Assembly: GCA_025927495.1 (NCBI GenBank) | Contig: JAICLH010000008.1 | Coordinates: 1-37,467 of the forward strand | Direction: 5' to 3' | Length of the DNA: 37,467 bases | Source of the DNA: Gemmatimonadaceae bacterium | Lineage (GTDB): Bacteria > Gemmatimonadota > Gemmatimonadetes > Gemmatimonadales > Gemmatimonadaceae | Part shown: in pieces, positions 24,145-32,067 of the stretch | Numbering within the stretch: position 1 is the first letter of the stretch | How the letters are laid out: every line of letters begins with the position of its first letter | Notes under the pieces: generated by a model | What the model was told of the DNA's origin: nothing | Database searches by the model: none | Seen by the model: only the letters and a program-made list of their open reading frames with translations | Program-made: the position numbers and the translations under genes

Positions 24145-26916
24145 TCAGCCCCGCGCCGCTCCGGCCGTGCCGACCGGGTCGGATACAGCGAGCGCGTCGG
24201 TGACGATCTTCGTCTGCTGTTCCGTGTGCGAAGTCGCGTAGCCCTCAGCCGGACTCGCGCGCTCCGGACGACCAATGTATCGAATCGGCAGCGTGTTCCC
24301 GACCGCCGCACGCAACCGCGGCGCCACGAACGACCACGCCCCCATGTTCTTCGGCTCTTCCTGCGCCCACACCACTTCCTCGAGCGCCGGATACCGGTCG
24401 ATCACACGCGCGATCTCCTCGTGCGGCCATGGATAGAGCTCGTCCACGCGTACCAATGCAATTCCGCCGTTTTTCGCGGCCTGCCCAGCGAGATCATAGT
24501 AGAGTTTGCCGGTGCACAACACCACTCGCCGAACGCGCTCGAGCCCCTGCGCCGCCGCGTCGTCGATCACTGTCCGGAACCGGCCCGATGACAGATCCGA
24601 CAGATGCGACGCCGCCTGCGGCAGCCGCAACAAGCTCTTCGGCTGCATGAGGACGAGGGGTCGCCTGTCGCTTGCCAGCGCCTGGCGACGCAAGATGTGG
24701 AAATACTGCGCCGGCGTCGACGGGTACGCGATGCGCATGTTGTTCTCGGCCGCCAGCTGCAGGAATCGCTCGAGGCGCGCGCTCGAATGCTCTGGTCCGC
24801 CGCCCTCGTAGCCGTGCGGCAGCAGCAGCACGACACCAGAGTCCTGTCCCCACTTCGCGCGGTCCGAGGCGATGAACTGATCGATGATCGGCTGCGCAAC
24901 GTTGGCAAAATCGCCGTACTGCGCTTCCCAGATCACGAGCGTCCGCGGTGCGACCACGCTAAAGCCGTACTCGAACGCGAGCACCGCCATCTCGGAGAGC
25001 GGCGAATTGTACACCTCGAAGCGTCCGGTCGCGCCGGGGATGTGCTGCAACGGCGCGTACGAGGTGCCGCGCTCGTAGTCGTGCAGCACCGCCTGGCGAT
25101 GGGAGAACGTGCCGCGTTCGCTGTCCTGACCGGTGAGGCGAACCGATACGCCCTGCATGAGCAGCGACCCCAACGCGAGCGCTTCGGCGTGACCCCAATC
25201 GATGCCGCCGGCATCGCCTAACGCAGCGCGGCGCCGCTCGAGCAGCTTCGCCAGCTTGGGGAGCGGCTTGAAGTCGGACGGCCAGGCGAGCAGTCGGTCG
25301 TTCAGCGAGCGGAGGACATCGGGCCGTACGCTCGTGTCGACCGATGCGAGGTCAGGCGCTGCGCCGTGGTGGCCGTTCCCGTTCTCCGCCGGCGCCGGCG
25401 CCGCCTTCACCTGCGTGAGGATGCGGTCGAACGCAGCCTGCACCTCGGCGTCGAGGGCTTTCACATCGTCGTCGCTGAGCAGGCCTTCGCGCACCAAGCG
25501 CCCGGCCCACACTTCGCGCGGCGTTTGGTGCGAGCGAATCGCTGCGTAGAGCAACGGCTGCGTGAATGCCGGTTCGTCGGTCTCGTTATGTCCGTGCCGC
25601 CGGTAGCCCACCAGGTCGATCAGAAAATCCTTGCCGAAGCGTGCGCGATAGGCGAGACCGAGCCACACGGCCGCGATGCACGCCTCGGCATCGTCGCCGT
25701 TCACGTGCACGATAGGTACCTCGAAGCCCTTGGCCAGGTCGCTCGCATAGTAGGTCGAGCGGCCGTCGCGGGGATCGGTCGTGAATCCGACCTGGTTGTT
25801 CGAGATGATGTGGAGCGTTCCGCCCGTGCGATATCCGCGCAGGTACGACAGGTTGAAGGTCTCGGCGACGACGCCTTCGCCGGGAAACGCGGCGTCGCCG
25901 TGCACGAGCACCGGGAGTACGCTCGCCTCGTTGGGCGACGCATCCGCGGCTGTGCTCTCGGACCGCGCCTGCTGGAGCGCGCGCGCCACGCCTTCCACCA
26001 CCGGGTTCACCATCTCGAGGTGACTCGGGTTAGGCAGCAGCACCACGTGCACGGATTCGCCGGTCGACAGCTCGCGCACGGTCCGGGCGCCGAGGTGGTA
26101 CTTGACGTCGCCGGTGTCGTTCGGCGTGGACGTGCTCGCGTGCTTGCCCTCGAAGTCCTCGAAGATGGCCGCGACCGGCTTGTCGAGCACGTGCGTGAGC
26201 ACGTTGATGCGCCCGCGGTGCGCCATGCCGATCACGACTTCCTGCGCACCAGCGCGGGCCGCTCCATTGATGGCGGCGTCGAGCATCGGAACGAGCGCAT
26301 CGGTGCCCTCGATCGAGAACCGCTTGTAGCCCTGGTAAGCAAAACCGAGGAACCGCTCGAGGCCATCGACTTCTGTTAGGCGGCGGAGAACGACCTTCTT
26401 TTCATCGGGGCTGAGCGTGCGGCGCATCTCACCGCCTTCGATGGCGCGCCGAAACCAATCGCGCTCTGCTTCTTCCTCGATGTGCTCGAACTCAAAGCCG
26501 ATCGTCGACGAATAGATCCGGCGTAGCCGCGCGACGGCTGCCGCCGCCGTCTCGTCTTCGTCAAAGCCGAGTGCAGCACCAGGAATCGTCTCCAGATCGG
26601 CGCTCACGATGCCGTGAAACTCCGGCTTGAGCTCGGCCGCGCTGAGGGGCGGGCTGCCGAGCGGGTCGAGCTGAACGTCGAGATGCCCGTACTGCCTGAT
26701 CGCCTGAACGAGACCAGCAGCTCCGGCCACCTTGCGCAAATACCCGGGATCGGTTGCGCTGGCCGAGACGCCGCCCGGGGCGCCGGCAATGCTTTGCGCG
26801 ACGGAAAAGAACTGTCGCCACGACGAATCGACGGATGCGGGATCGCGCAGGAACGACTCGTACAGTCCCGCGATGTAGCCGTCGTTGAACGCGCTTGTGA
26901 TCGGGAGAGAACTCAT
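24145..26916 (-). CDS. sucA: 2-oxoglutarate dehydrogenase E1 component
   Basis: A 923-residue thiamine-diphosphate enzyme of the TCA cycle, decarboxylating 2-oxoglutarate and loading succinyl on the E2 lipoyl group. The N-terminus SSLPITSAFNDGYIAGLYESFL is typical, then GMAHRGRINVLTHVLDKP, LPNPSHLEMVNPVVEG, VHGDAAFPGEGVVAETFNLS, GYRRHGHNETDEP and NMGAWSFVAPRL near the C-terminus. I chose ATG 26916; the track start at 27066 adds 50 atypical residues. A TACATT hexamer lies eight bases before the ATG, so the mRNA may be nearly leaderless. The E2 gene sucB is not adjacent; PIG-L is next. Confidence 0.96.
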   Translation of the reverse strand: MSSLPITSAFNDGYIAGLYESFLRDPASVDSSWRQFFSVAQSIAGAPGGVSASATDPGYLRKVAGAAGLVQAIRQYGHLDVQLDPLGSPPLSAAELKPEFHGIVSADLETIPGAALGFDEDETAAAAVARLRRIYSSTIGFEFEHIEEEAERDWFRRAIEGGEMRRTLSPDEKKVVLRRLTEVDGLERFLGFAYQGYKRFSIEGTDALVPMLDAAINGAARAGAQEVVIGMAHRGRINVLTHVLDKPVAAIFEDFEGKHASTSTPNDTGDVKYHLGARTVRELSTGESVHVVLLPNPSHLEMVNPVVEGVARALQQARSESTAADASPNEASVLPVLVHGDAAFPGEGVVAETFNLSYLRGYRTGGTLHIISNNQVGFTTDPRDGRSTYYASDLAKGFEVPIVHVNGDDAEACIAAVWLGLAYRARFGKDFLIDLVGYRRHGHNETDEPAFTQPLLYAAIRSHQTPREVWAGRLVREGLLSDDDVKALDAEVQAAFDRILTQVKAAPAPAENGNGHHGAAPDLASVDTSVRPDVLRSLNDRLLAWPSDFKPLPKLAKLLERRRAALGDAGGIDWGHAEALALGSLLMQGVSVRLTGQDSERGTFSHRQAVLHDYERGTSYAPLQHIPGATGRFEVYNSPLSEMAVLAFEYGFSVVAPRTLVIWEAQYGDFANVAQPIIDQFIASDRAKWGQDSGVVLLLPHGYEGGGPEHSSARLERFLQLAAENNMRIAYPSTPAQYFHILRRQALASDRRPLVLMQPKSLLRLPQAASHLSDLSSGRFRTVIDDAAAQGLERVRRVVLCTGKLYYDLAGQAAKNGGIALVRVDELYPWPHEEIARVIDRYPALEEVVWAQEEPKNMGAWSFVAPRLRAAVGNTLPIRYIGRPERASPAEGYATSHTEQQTKIVTDALAVSDPVGTAGAARG

Positions 26917-27182
26917 GGAGCCGAAATGTAAAGGAAGGAAACGTCGGGCGGGATAACCGGATGGCGATGCGAAATGTGCAGGGTGCGCAGCCATCGGAGA
27001 ACTTCGGTCCGTCGCGCAAGGATCTGATCTCTCCAACCCCGCTCGTGCCTTTACCTTGGCCGCCAATCGATCGTCCTGGCCACGTAGGGTCGTTAGCGAA
27101 CGGACTGGCAGCGCGGACTAGACCACGTTTGCCGAGTACCAAGGCGTGGAGATCAGGGGCGGCGGCGTGACGGTGCGGGGCC

Positions 27183-27211
27183 GTTGCAATTCACCATGCA
27201 GGTTGCAATTC
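27183..27211 (+). repeat. two GTTGCAATTC direct repeats upstream of the pilin promoter
   Basis: GTTGCAATTC occurs at 27183-27192 and again at 27202-27211, 19 bp apart. Each contains the small palindrome TTGCAA. They lie about 85-110 bp before the -24 element, the usual distance of an enhancer for a sigma-54 activator such as PilR. Binding is inference. Confidence 0.45.
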
Positions 27212-27250
27212 GCTACCGCAAAACCACCCACAAAGCTTCGCAGGCGGATC

Positions 27251-27277
27251 CTAAGCCGTTGTATTACAACAGCTTAG
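27251..27277. promoter_or_regulatory. 27-bp near-perfect palindrome, candidate activator or repressor site
   Basis: CTAAGCCGTTGTA, one T, then TACAACAGCTTAG: 13-base arms with one mismatch. It is AT-richer than its surroundings and ends 15 bp before the sigma-54 promoter. It could bind a dimeric regulator or fold in RNA only if transcription begins upstream, which the promoter does not suggest. Confidence 0.6.
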
Positions 27278-27292
27278 TATAGCAGTCGAAGC

Positions 27293-27308
27293 TGGCACCT
27301 ACCCTGCT
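27293..27308 (+). promoter_or_regulatory. sigma-54 promoter of the pilin gene
   Basis: TGGCAC, five bases, CTGCT. The GG and GC pairs have the required 12-base separation for -24/-12 elements, and only one base differs from the TGGCAC-N5-TTGCT consensus. RNA would begin near 27319, about 65 bases before the ATG. pilA promoters of many bacteria use sigma-54. Confidence 0.7.
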
Positions 27309-27384
27309 TACTCCCTGGCCAAACCCACGCTGTCACCGAATCGCGAGGTTGCTCGCGAACAACCGATCCCGGAGGATCACTCTC

Positions 27385-27771
27385 ATGCGTTTCACCGGAA
27401 AGAAGGGCTTCACGCTGATCGAGCTGCTGATCGTTGTGGTCATCATCGGCATCCTCGCGGCGATCGCGATTCCGAAGTTCTCGAGCACGAAGGAGAAGGC
27501 GTACGAGGCCTCGATGAAGTCGGACCTCAAGAACCTGGCGACGTCCGAGGAGGCGTACTACTCGGATAAGAACAGCTACTCGACGGACACGACCCAGCTG
27601 AACTTCAACACCTCGACCGGCAACGTTCTGGTGATCTCGACCACCGCCGCCACGACCGGTTGGAGCGCGACGATCACGAACCCGCGCGTCACGAGCATCA
27701 CGAGCTGCAAGATTGGCTCGGGCACGGACACCACTGGTATCGGTGTCGACGGCGTGGTGGTCTGCCAGTAA
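27385..27771 (+). CDS. pilA: type IV major pilin-like protein (PilA)
   Basis: A 128-residue pilin from ATG 27385, preceded by GGAGG. The leader MRFTGKKG ends at the prepilin peptidase site, then FTLIELLIVVVIIGILAAIA gives the N-terminal helix with Glu at +5. The globular part is Ser/Thr-rich, with a C-terminal Cys pair (TSCKIG and VVVCQ) that would close a D-loop by disulfide. It is exported and polymerised into a type IV pilus, or possibly a pseudopilus. No pil machinery genes lie next to it. A strong terminator follows, so it is monocistronic and highly expressed. No GTTAGGC motif occurs in it. Confidence 0.92.
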   Translation: MRFTGKKGFTLIELLIVVVIIGILAAIAIPKFSSTKEKAYEASMKSDLKNLATSEEAYYSDKNSYSTDTTQLNFNTSTGNVLVISTTAATTGWSATITNPRVTSITSCKIGSGTDTTGIGVDGVVVCQ

Positions 27772-27796
27772 GGTTTACGCCGCAGCATGAGAGAAT

Positions 27797-27829
27797 GGGC
27801 CAGGCGAAAGCCTGGCCCGTTTTCTTTTG
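27797..27829 (+). terminator. intrinsic terminator after pilA
   Basis: GGGCCAGGC, loop GAAA, GCCTGGCCC, then GTTTTCTTTT. A perfect 9-bp stem with a tetraloop and a good U-tract, 26 bases after the pilA stop. Confidence 0.92.
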
Positions 27830-27839
27830 CCCCCGAGCG

Positions 27840-28328
27840 CTACGGGGGCCCTTGCGTGTGCCGCGCCGTTAGCGCGTTAGTCACCCGCTCCACCGTCGCG
27901 TCGTTGGGCGTAACGAGGACGGCAATGAGGTTGCCGGAGATGATGTAATGCGGTGTGTCGAGCGTTGGAAGGCCATGCAGCGTGGTATCGAGGCCGGCAG
28001 CGTCTCGCGTGCGCGCTCCGCGTCCAGAGTAGAGGTACACCGTGAGCGTGCCTCGACCGAGGTGCAGCACGTGTCCCGGTTCGTGAAGCTCCGGCCGGTG
28101 GACGACCTGCCCCGAATCGGAAATCCCGAGACCCGCCTCTCGTATCCGGCGCATGACCTCGGGCACGGACCACGCGTCGCGCGCCACCGCGACGCTGTCC
28201 GTGGACTGCGACTCCACGGCGGCTGTGCCTGGTTGTGCAGTCGCGTTTGCGCCGCGCGAAGACGAGGCGTCGCCGTGGCCACACGCGAAGAGCATCAGCG
28301 CCAACGACAGCGCGCACGGTGCGCGCAT
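27840..28328 (-). CDS. putative lipoprotein of unknown function
   Basis: A 162-codon ORF from ATG 28328 encoding MRAPCALSLALMLFACGHG, a lipoprotein signal with lipobox LFAC. A Ser/Ala/Thr-rich linker follows, then a compact domain (residues about 60-160) with VPEVMRRIREAGLGI, TLTVYLYSG and YIISGNLIAVLV. No family recognised. It starts 20 bases after the stop of the receiver-like gene, so the two share an operon. The track start at 28421 lies inside that gene. It converges on pilA. Confidence 0.7.
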   Translation of the reverse strand: MRAPCALSLALMLFACGHGDASSSRGANATAQPGTAAVESQSTDSVAVARDAWSVPEVMRRIREAGLGISDSGQVVHRPELHEPGHVLHLGRGTLTVYLYSGRGARTRDAAGLDTTLHGLPTLDTPHYIISGNLIAVLVTPNDATVERVTNALTARHTQGPP

Positions 28329-28347
28329 TCGGGAACTGCGCACGTGC

Positions 28348-28761
28348 TCAGTCGTCGCGCACCACTCGCAGCGGAACCTCCATGTCGCGCGCGCGCCGCC
28401 GCGCGGATCTTGTCGTGGCATCGAGCACGGTTCGCTCGACGACCGCGCTGTCGACCGCTGGAAGGTACAGGAACCCGGCGATCGTACGTCCGTCCACCAA
28501 GTGCGCTTCTTCCGGCCGGCGCGTGAGACTCACGGCGACGATTGGCAGGTCGTCCCGGCTGGATCCGCGTTGCCACTCGTGACGAGGAGATGTCGCGAGT
28601 AAGTCGTAATCACAAATCACGACGTCCGGCCGCGCGGCGCGTGACGCATCCAGTCCTTCACGCAGGCCGACCACCGACTGGCATTCGATGCCGGCGCTTC
28701 GCATGATCGAGCAGATGTGCTCACCCAGAAAAACGTGCCGCGAGATACACACAGCGCGCAT
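28348..28761 (-). CDS. response-regulator receiver-like protein
   Basis: A 137-residue protein from ATG 28761. It has receiver topology: MRAVCISRHVFLGEHICSIM, the phospho-acceptor-like Asp in VVICDYDLL, PIVAVSLTRR and a late beta strand GFLYLPAVD where the conserved Lys-Pro would be LP. The N-terminal acidic pair is missing, so it is likely not phosphorylated in the usual way. A TATATT lies eight bases upstream of the ATG, which fits a very short leader. The track's start at 29067 runs through the next gene's region. Operon partner: the lipoprotein downstream. Confidence 0.7.
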   Translation of the reverse strand: MRAVCISRHVFLGEHICSIMRSAGIECQSVVGLREGLDASRAARPDVVICDYDLLATSPRHEWQRGSSRDDLPIVAVSLTRRPEEAHLVDGRTIAGFLYLPAVDSAVVERTVLDATTRSARRRARDMEVPLRVVRDD

Positions 28762-28839
28762 GATGCGGCAATATAGCGACGATTGTTCTGGCAATCGTCC
28801 GAGTTCTGAAACAGAGTTCTCTCCGTCGTGAAGCGACCC

Positions 28840-28870
28840 GACAGGGCGGGCGGTTCTGGCCCGCCCGTCG
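28840..28870 (-). terminator. GC-rich hairpin after the DsrE-like gene
   Basis: GAC-A-GGGCGGG and CCCGCCCGTC pair with one bulged base around a nine-base loop, 14 bases beyond the stop at 28884. On the minus strand only a weak T-containing tail follows (GGGTCGCTTC). Confidence 0.55.
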
Positions 28871-28883
28871 GTGTGACGTCGCT

Positions 28884-29555
28884 CTACGATGCGTAGCAGT
28901 ACGAGCAGCCGTGTTCCTGAGCGCGGTTCACACCCCAGACGCCACTCGGCAGCAGCGTGAACCCGGGAATGAGTCCGGCAACCCATTCTTGTTTCGCGGT
29001 GGCTTTGTCGACACCGATGGCATCGGCGCGCATACCGCTGTAGACGGTGAGCGCCACGTTGCAACATCCGAAGTTCACGCCACGCTGCATCAGCTTTTCG
29101 ATCGCCATGCCGGGGAACATCAGCTCGCTTTCCTTCGCGTTGTAAAACGGATTGCGTTCGGCGGGCGCCTTCGTTGCCGGATCGTTGATCTTGAACGCCT
29201 CGCCGAGCTTGTACTTCTTCCAGATTGGATCGGTGAACGCGAGCGGAATCGCTTCATGGCGCATGACCACGACTGCGTTCAGGTCGCTATCGGCGAGATT
29301 GCTCGACGCTTTGTTGGTGTCGAGGAAGATCATCGACCAGATGAGCGAGAAACCGTTGTTCCAGCTGACCGCATCGTAGAGCTGGCGGTGTTTGCCGTGC
29401 ACATCCGGCCATTTCTCGACGTCCGGGGAGACCGCATCGACGGCGGCATTCAGCCGCTGGGGCAACGCGCCACCCAAGCCTAACGCGATGGATGCGGCGG
29501 CGACCTTGCCCAGAAAATCCCGGCGGGGCGTGGTCGAGGAAGAATCGTCGATCAT
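28884..29555 (-). CDS. Tat-exported DsrE-like protein
   Basis: A 223-residue protein from ATG 29555, preceded by AGGAGG. A twin-arginine signal RRDFLGKVAAASIALGLG directs folded export. The mature part has a DsrE/F-like layout: VVVMRHEAIPLAFTD, then a Cys pair GVNFGCCNVALTV, and a C-terminus QEHGCSYCYAS with CxxC. DsrE-like proteins bind or relay sulfur on cysteines. Export before the neighbouring TsdA-like cytochrome, 62 bases upstream in the same operon, supports periplasmic sulfur chemistry. Whether it is sulfur-active is inference; it could also be a redox-sensing protein. Confidence 0.8.
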   Translation of the reverse strand: MIDDSSSTTPRRDFLGKVAAASIALGLGGALPQRLNAAVDAVSPDVEKWPDVHGKHRQLYDAVSWNNGFSLIWSMIFLDTNKASSNLADSDLNAVVVMRHEAIPLAFTDPIWKKYKLGEAFKINDPATKAPAERNPFYNAKESELMFPGMAIEKLMQRGVNFGCCNVALTVYSGMRADAIGVDKATAKQEWVAGLIPGFTLLPSGVWGVNRAQEHGCSYCYAS

Positions 29556-29617
29556 GTGCTGCCTCCTGAGCGAGGTTGGTGTCGGGAGAAGCGGCGGCGG
29601 CGGATACTCGTGCAACG

Positions 29618-30547
29618 TCAATGGCGCGCGGTGTCCGGAGCGGCAGCGTGGCGCGTCGGATATGCGACATCCGGCGGGGCGTCGCCGTTAGGCCAATCGT
29701 TTTCCTTGCCCGCGAAATCCGGACGCGGGTGCGAAATGACGAACGACGCGACGTCGAAGGACTGTTGGTCGTCGAGCGACCCGGGCCGATCGAACGGCAT
29801 GTTGAACCGGATGAACGCCGCGGCCGTGCGGAGTCGGCTCATGCCCGCGCCGATGTTGAACGAGTGGCGTCCCCAAAGCGGCGGCGCGACGGCTGTACCC
29901 TCGCCATCGGCGCCGTGACACCGGGCGCACTGCGCACCGAAGATCGCGCGGCCACGCGTCGTGTCGCCGGCGAGCGGCGTGAGCTTCACGAGACCCTGTC
30001 CTTCGACGGCGGCGCCGACGGGAACGCCACGCGACAGCCACGCGAAGTAGACGACCACGTCGCGCATGTCGGCGCTGCCGACCGGCAGTGCGCGTCCGTT
30101 CAAGCTGCGACGGAAGCAGTCGTTGATGCGGTCCTCGATCGTGTACGCTTTGCCGCTCCGCGCATTGTACGTCGGATAGCGCGCGTAGACGCCGACGAAC
30201 GGCGAGGCGTGCGCCCGGCGTCCGTCATCGAGATGGCAGCTCACGCAGCGCAGACGGCTCACCGCGAAGGCGGGCAGACTATCGCGCGTCGCGGCGAGCA
30301 GGGCATGCCCCCGCCGAATCGACGCGCCTAACGCACCGGCTGGGATCTCGCTGTCGTTCGGCGGCCGCAACGGCACGACGAGCGCACTACGCGGCGCGGG
30401 AGTCGCCGATCTGGCCGGCGCGGCCGCGGAAGCCTTCCCGCCGGGTGGATCCGCCCCTCGACACGCGACAGCCAATGCGGCCGGCATGCTGAGCCACACC
30501 GCAGAGCGAACGAACTGGCGGACCGGCAGCAGAGTACGCAAGCGCAC
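29618..30547 (-). CDS. dihaem c-type cytochrome, thiosulfate dehydrogenase (TsdA)-like
   Basis: A 309-residue protein. An N-terminal hydrophobic signal ends in LAVAC, so it may be a lipoprotein. Two haem sites: CVSCH in LRCVSCHLDDG and CARCH in GAQCARCHGADGEG. The first domain shows the TsdA pattern YPTYNARSGKAYTIEDRINDCFRRSLNGR with ALPVGS. TsdA oxidises thiosulfate to tetrathionate or the reverse in the periplasm. Only GTG 30547 is available as an upstream start. The stop is 62 bases before the DsrE-like gene. An eight-base inverted repeat (GTCACGGG/CCCGTGAC, 30562-30603) lies just upstream and could be an operator. Confidence 0.82.
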   Translation of the reverse strand: MRLRTLLPVRQFVRSAVWLSMPAALAVACRGADPPGGKASAAAPARSATPAPRSALVVPLRPPNDSEIPAGALGASIRRGHALLAATRDSLPAFAVSRLRCVSCHLDDGRRAHASPFVGVYARYPTYNARSGKAYTIEDRINDCFRRSLNGRALPVGSADMRDVVVYFAWLSRGVPVGAAVEGQGLVKLTPLAGDTTRGRAIFGAQCARCHGADGEGTAVAPPLWGRHSFNIGAGMSRLRTAAAFIRFNMPFDRPGSLDDQQSFDVASFVISHPRPDFAGKENDWPNGDAPPDVAYPTRHAAAPDTARH

Positions 30548-30661
30548 CGTCTCGAATGCGCGTCACGGGCATCCCTCGCCATGCGGCGTGAGAGACCCGT
30601 GACACCTCTGCCGATCCTAGTGCGACCCGGCTCAAAACGCCAGAGCGGGCCCGACCGCACG

Positions 30662-31876
30662 TCAACTGACCGCCGACACCACCCGCGCATCGTCCTTAAG
30701 CGCGCTTGCTCGAGACGCGAGCTCCCAGCTGAACGTGCCGAGCGCACCGGGCTCGCGCCCGAAGTGGCCGTAGGCAGCAGTCGGATAATAGATGGGCTGC
30801 AGCAACTCGAGGTCGCGGATGATTCCGTACGGCGTGAGGTCGAACGCCGAAGCGACGCGCACTTCGAGCTCGGCGCGCGACAACTCAGACGTTCCGAAGG
30901 TCTCGACCATCACCGACACCGGTCGAGCCACGCCGATCGCATAGGCTACCTGTACCTCGCAACGCTCGGCGAGACCGGCGGCCACGACGTTCTTGGCCAC
31001 CCAGCGCGCGGCGTACGCCGCGGACCGGTCCACCTTGGAGGGATCCTTGCCGCTGAACGCGCCGCCACCGTGACGCGCCGCGCCGCCGTAGGTGTCGACG
31101 ATGATCTTGCGGCCCGTTAGGCCCGTGTCGGTTGCCGGCCCGCCCTCCGAAAACGCACCGCTCGGGTTCACGAGCACCGTGTCACGCCAGCCCCTCGGCA
31201 GCATTGACTCCGGAACGACCGCAGGGATGATCTGCTCGATCACGTACTCGCGAATCACCGGCTGCGTGACGGTGGGTGCATGCTGAGTGGAAACGACGAT
31301 GCGCGTCACGTCGGTGGGACGTCCGTCGCGATAGCGCACCGACACCTGTGACTTGGCGTCGGGGCGAATCCACCGCGCGTCGCCTGCCTTGCGCCGTCGC
31401 GCGAGCTCTTCGACCAGTCCGTGCGCGTACGTGATCGCCGCAGGCATGAGCGATGGCGTCTCGCGCGTCGCATAGCCAAACATGAGCCCCTGATCGCCGG
31501 CGCCCTGTTGGTCCGCCGCGGTTTTCTTGTCGACCGCGGAGCCGATTTCGGTGGACTGCGGCTGCAGCCGCACGTCGATGCGCGCGCTCTCGTGGCCGAA
31601 CCGCTCGTCGAATCCGTCGTAGCCCGTGTCGAGAATCACCTGCCGCGCCACACGCTCGACTTCATCGCGATCCACGGCCGCAGCGCACCGCGTCTCACCT
31701 GCAATGCAGACGAAGTTGTGCGTCACGAGCACCTCGCACGCGACGCGAGATCGCGGGTCGCGCGTGAGGTGCAGGTCGAGAACGGCGTCGCTGATGCGAT
31801 CAGCAAGCTTGTCTGGATGACCTTCGGACACGGACTCACTGGAAAAGACGAATGAATCGGAACGTGCGGGTGTCAT
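30662..31876 (-). CDS. metK: S-adenosylmethionine synthetase
   Basis: A 404-residue enzyme making SAM from methionine and ATP. Motifs: FSSESVSEGHPDKLADRISDA, GAGDQGLMFGYA (usually GQGDQ; here Ala-Gly) and GGGAFSGKDPSKVDRSAAYAARW. I chose ATG 31876 since the motif begins at once and GAGGAG precedes it; the track start is 17 codons upstream. A strong terminator lies 42-85 bases before the start, separating it from the kinase gene. I saw no SAM riboswitch. One GTTAGGC motif is in it, in the CTA-ACG frame. Confidence 0.97.
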   Translation of the reverse strand: MTPARSDSFVFSSESVSEGHPDKLADRISDAVLDLHLTRDPRSRVACEVLVTHNFVCIAGETRCAAAVDRDEVERVARQVILDTGYDGFDERFGHESARIDVRLQPQSTEIGSAVDKKTAADQQGAGDQGLMFGYATRETPSLMPAAITYAHGLVEELARRRKAGDARWIRPDAKSQVSVRYRDGRPTDVTRIVVSTQHAPTVTQPVIREYVIEQIIPAVVPESMLPRGWRDTVLVNPSGAFSEGGPATDTGLTGRKIIVDTYGGAARHGGGAFSGKDPSKVDRSAAYAARWVAKNVVAAGLAERCEVQVAYAIGVARPVSVMVETFGTSELSRAELEVRVASAFDLTPYGIIRDLELLQPIYYPTAAYGHFGREPGALGTFSWELASRASALKDDARVVSAVS

Positions 31877-31917
31877 GATCTGGCTCCTCGATGTGTGCAA
31901 CCCCCGGCCACCAGACA

Positions 31918-31960
31918 CAAAAAACAATAAGCCCGGTGGGCGGATACCGCCCCCGGGCTG
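31918..31960 (-). terminator. intrinsic terminator between the histidine kinase and metK
   Basis: On the minus strand AGCCCGGGGGCGG, loop, CCGCCCACCGGGCTT, then ATTGTTTTTTGTG: a strong stem with a U-tract. It lies 110-150 bases after the kinase stop. It might instead be part of metK leader control, but no ligand-binding RNA motif precedes it. Confidence 0.85.
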
Positions 31961-32067
31961 TTTGCACAGATCAGGCGAGCGGTTTAGCGGAATTTCTTAC
32001 GCGGCCGCAATCGCTTCAAATCGCCGCGGAACTTGTGCTGGTAAGTTCGCCGGGCCGTCGCGCGCTG

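Larger units (their letters stand above)
26917..27292. other. divergent intergenic region between sucA and the pilin gene
   Basis: About 376 bases without a credible gene. The left part holds the sucA -10-like TACATT (26925-26930, minus strand). The right part holds the pilin upstream sequences listed separately. Between them (about 26960-27180) I see nothing interpretable. Confidence 0.4.

Noticed and set aside
31877-32067. A SAM riboswitch before metK
   Set aside because: There is a strong terminator, but no SAM-I, SAM-II or SAH aptamer motifs were recognised; the terminator more likely ends the kinase transcript.
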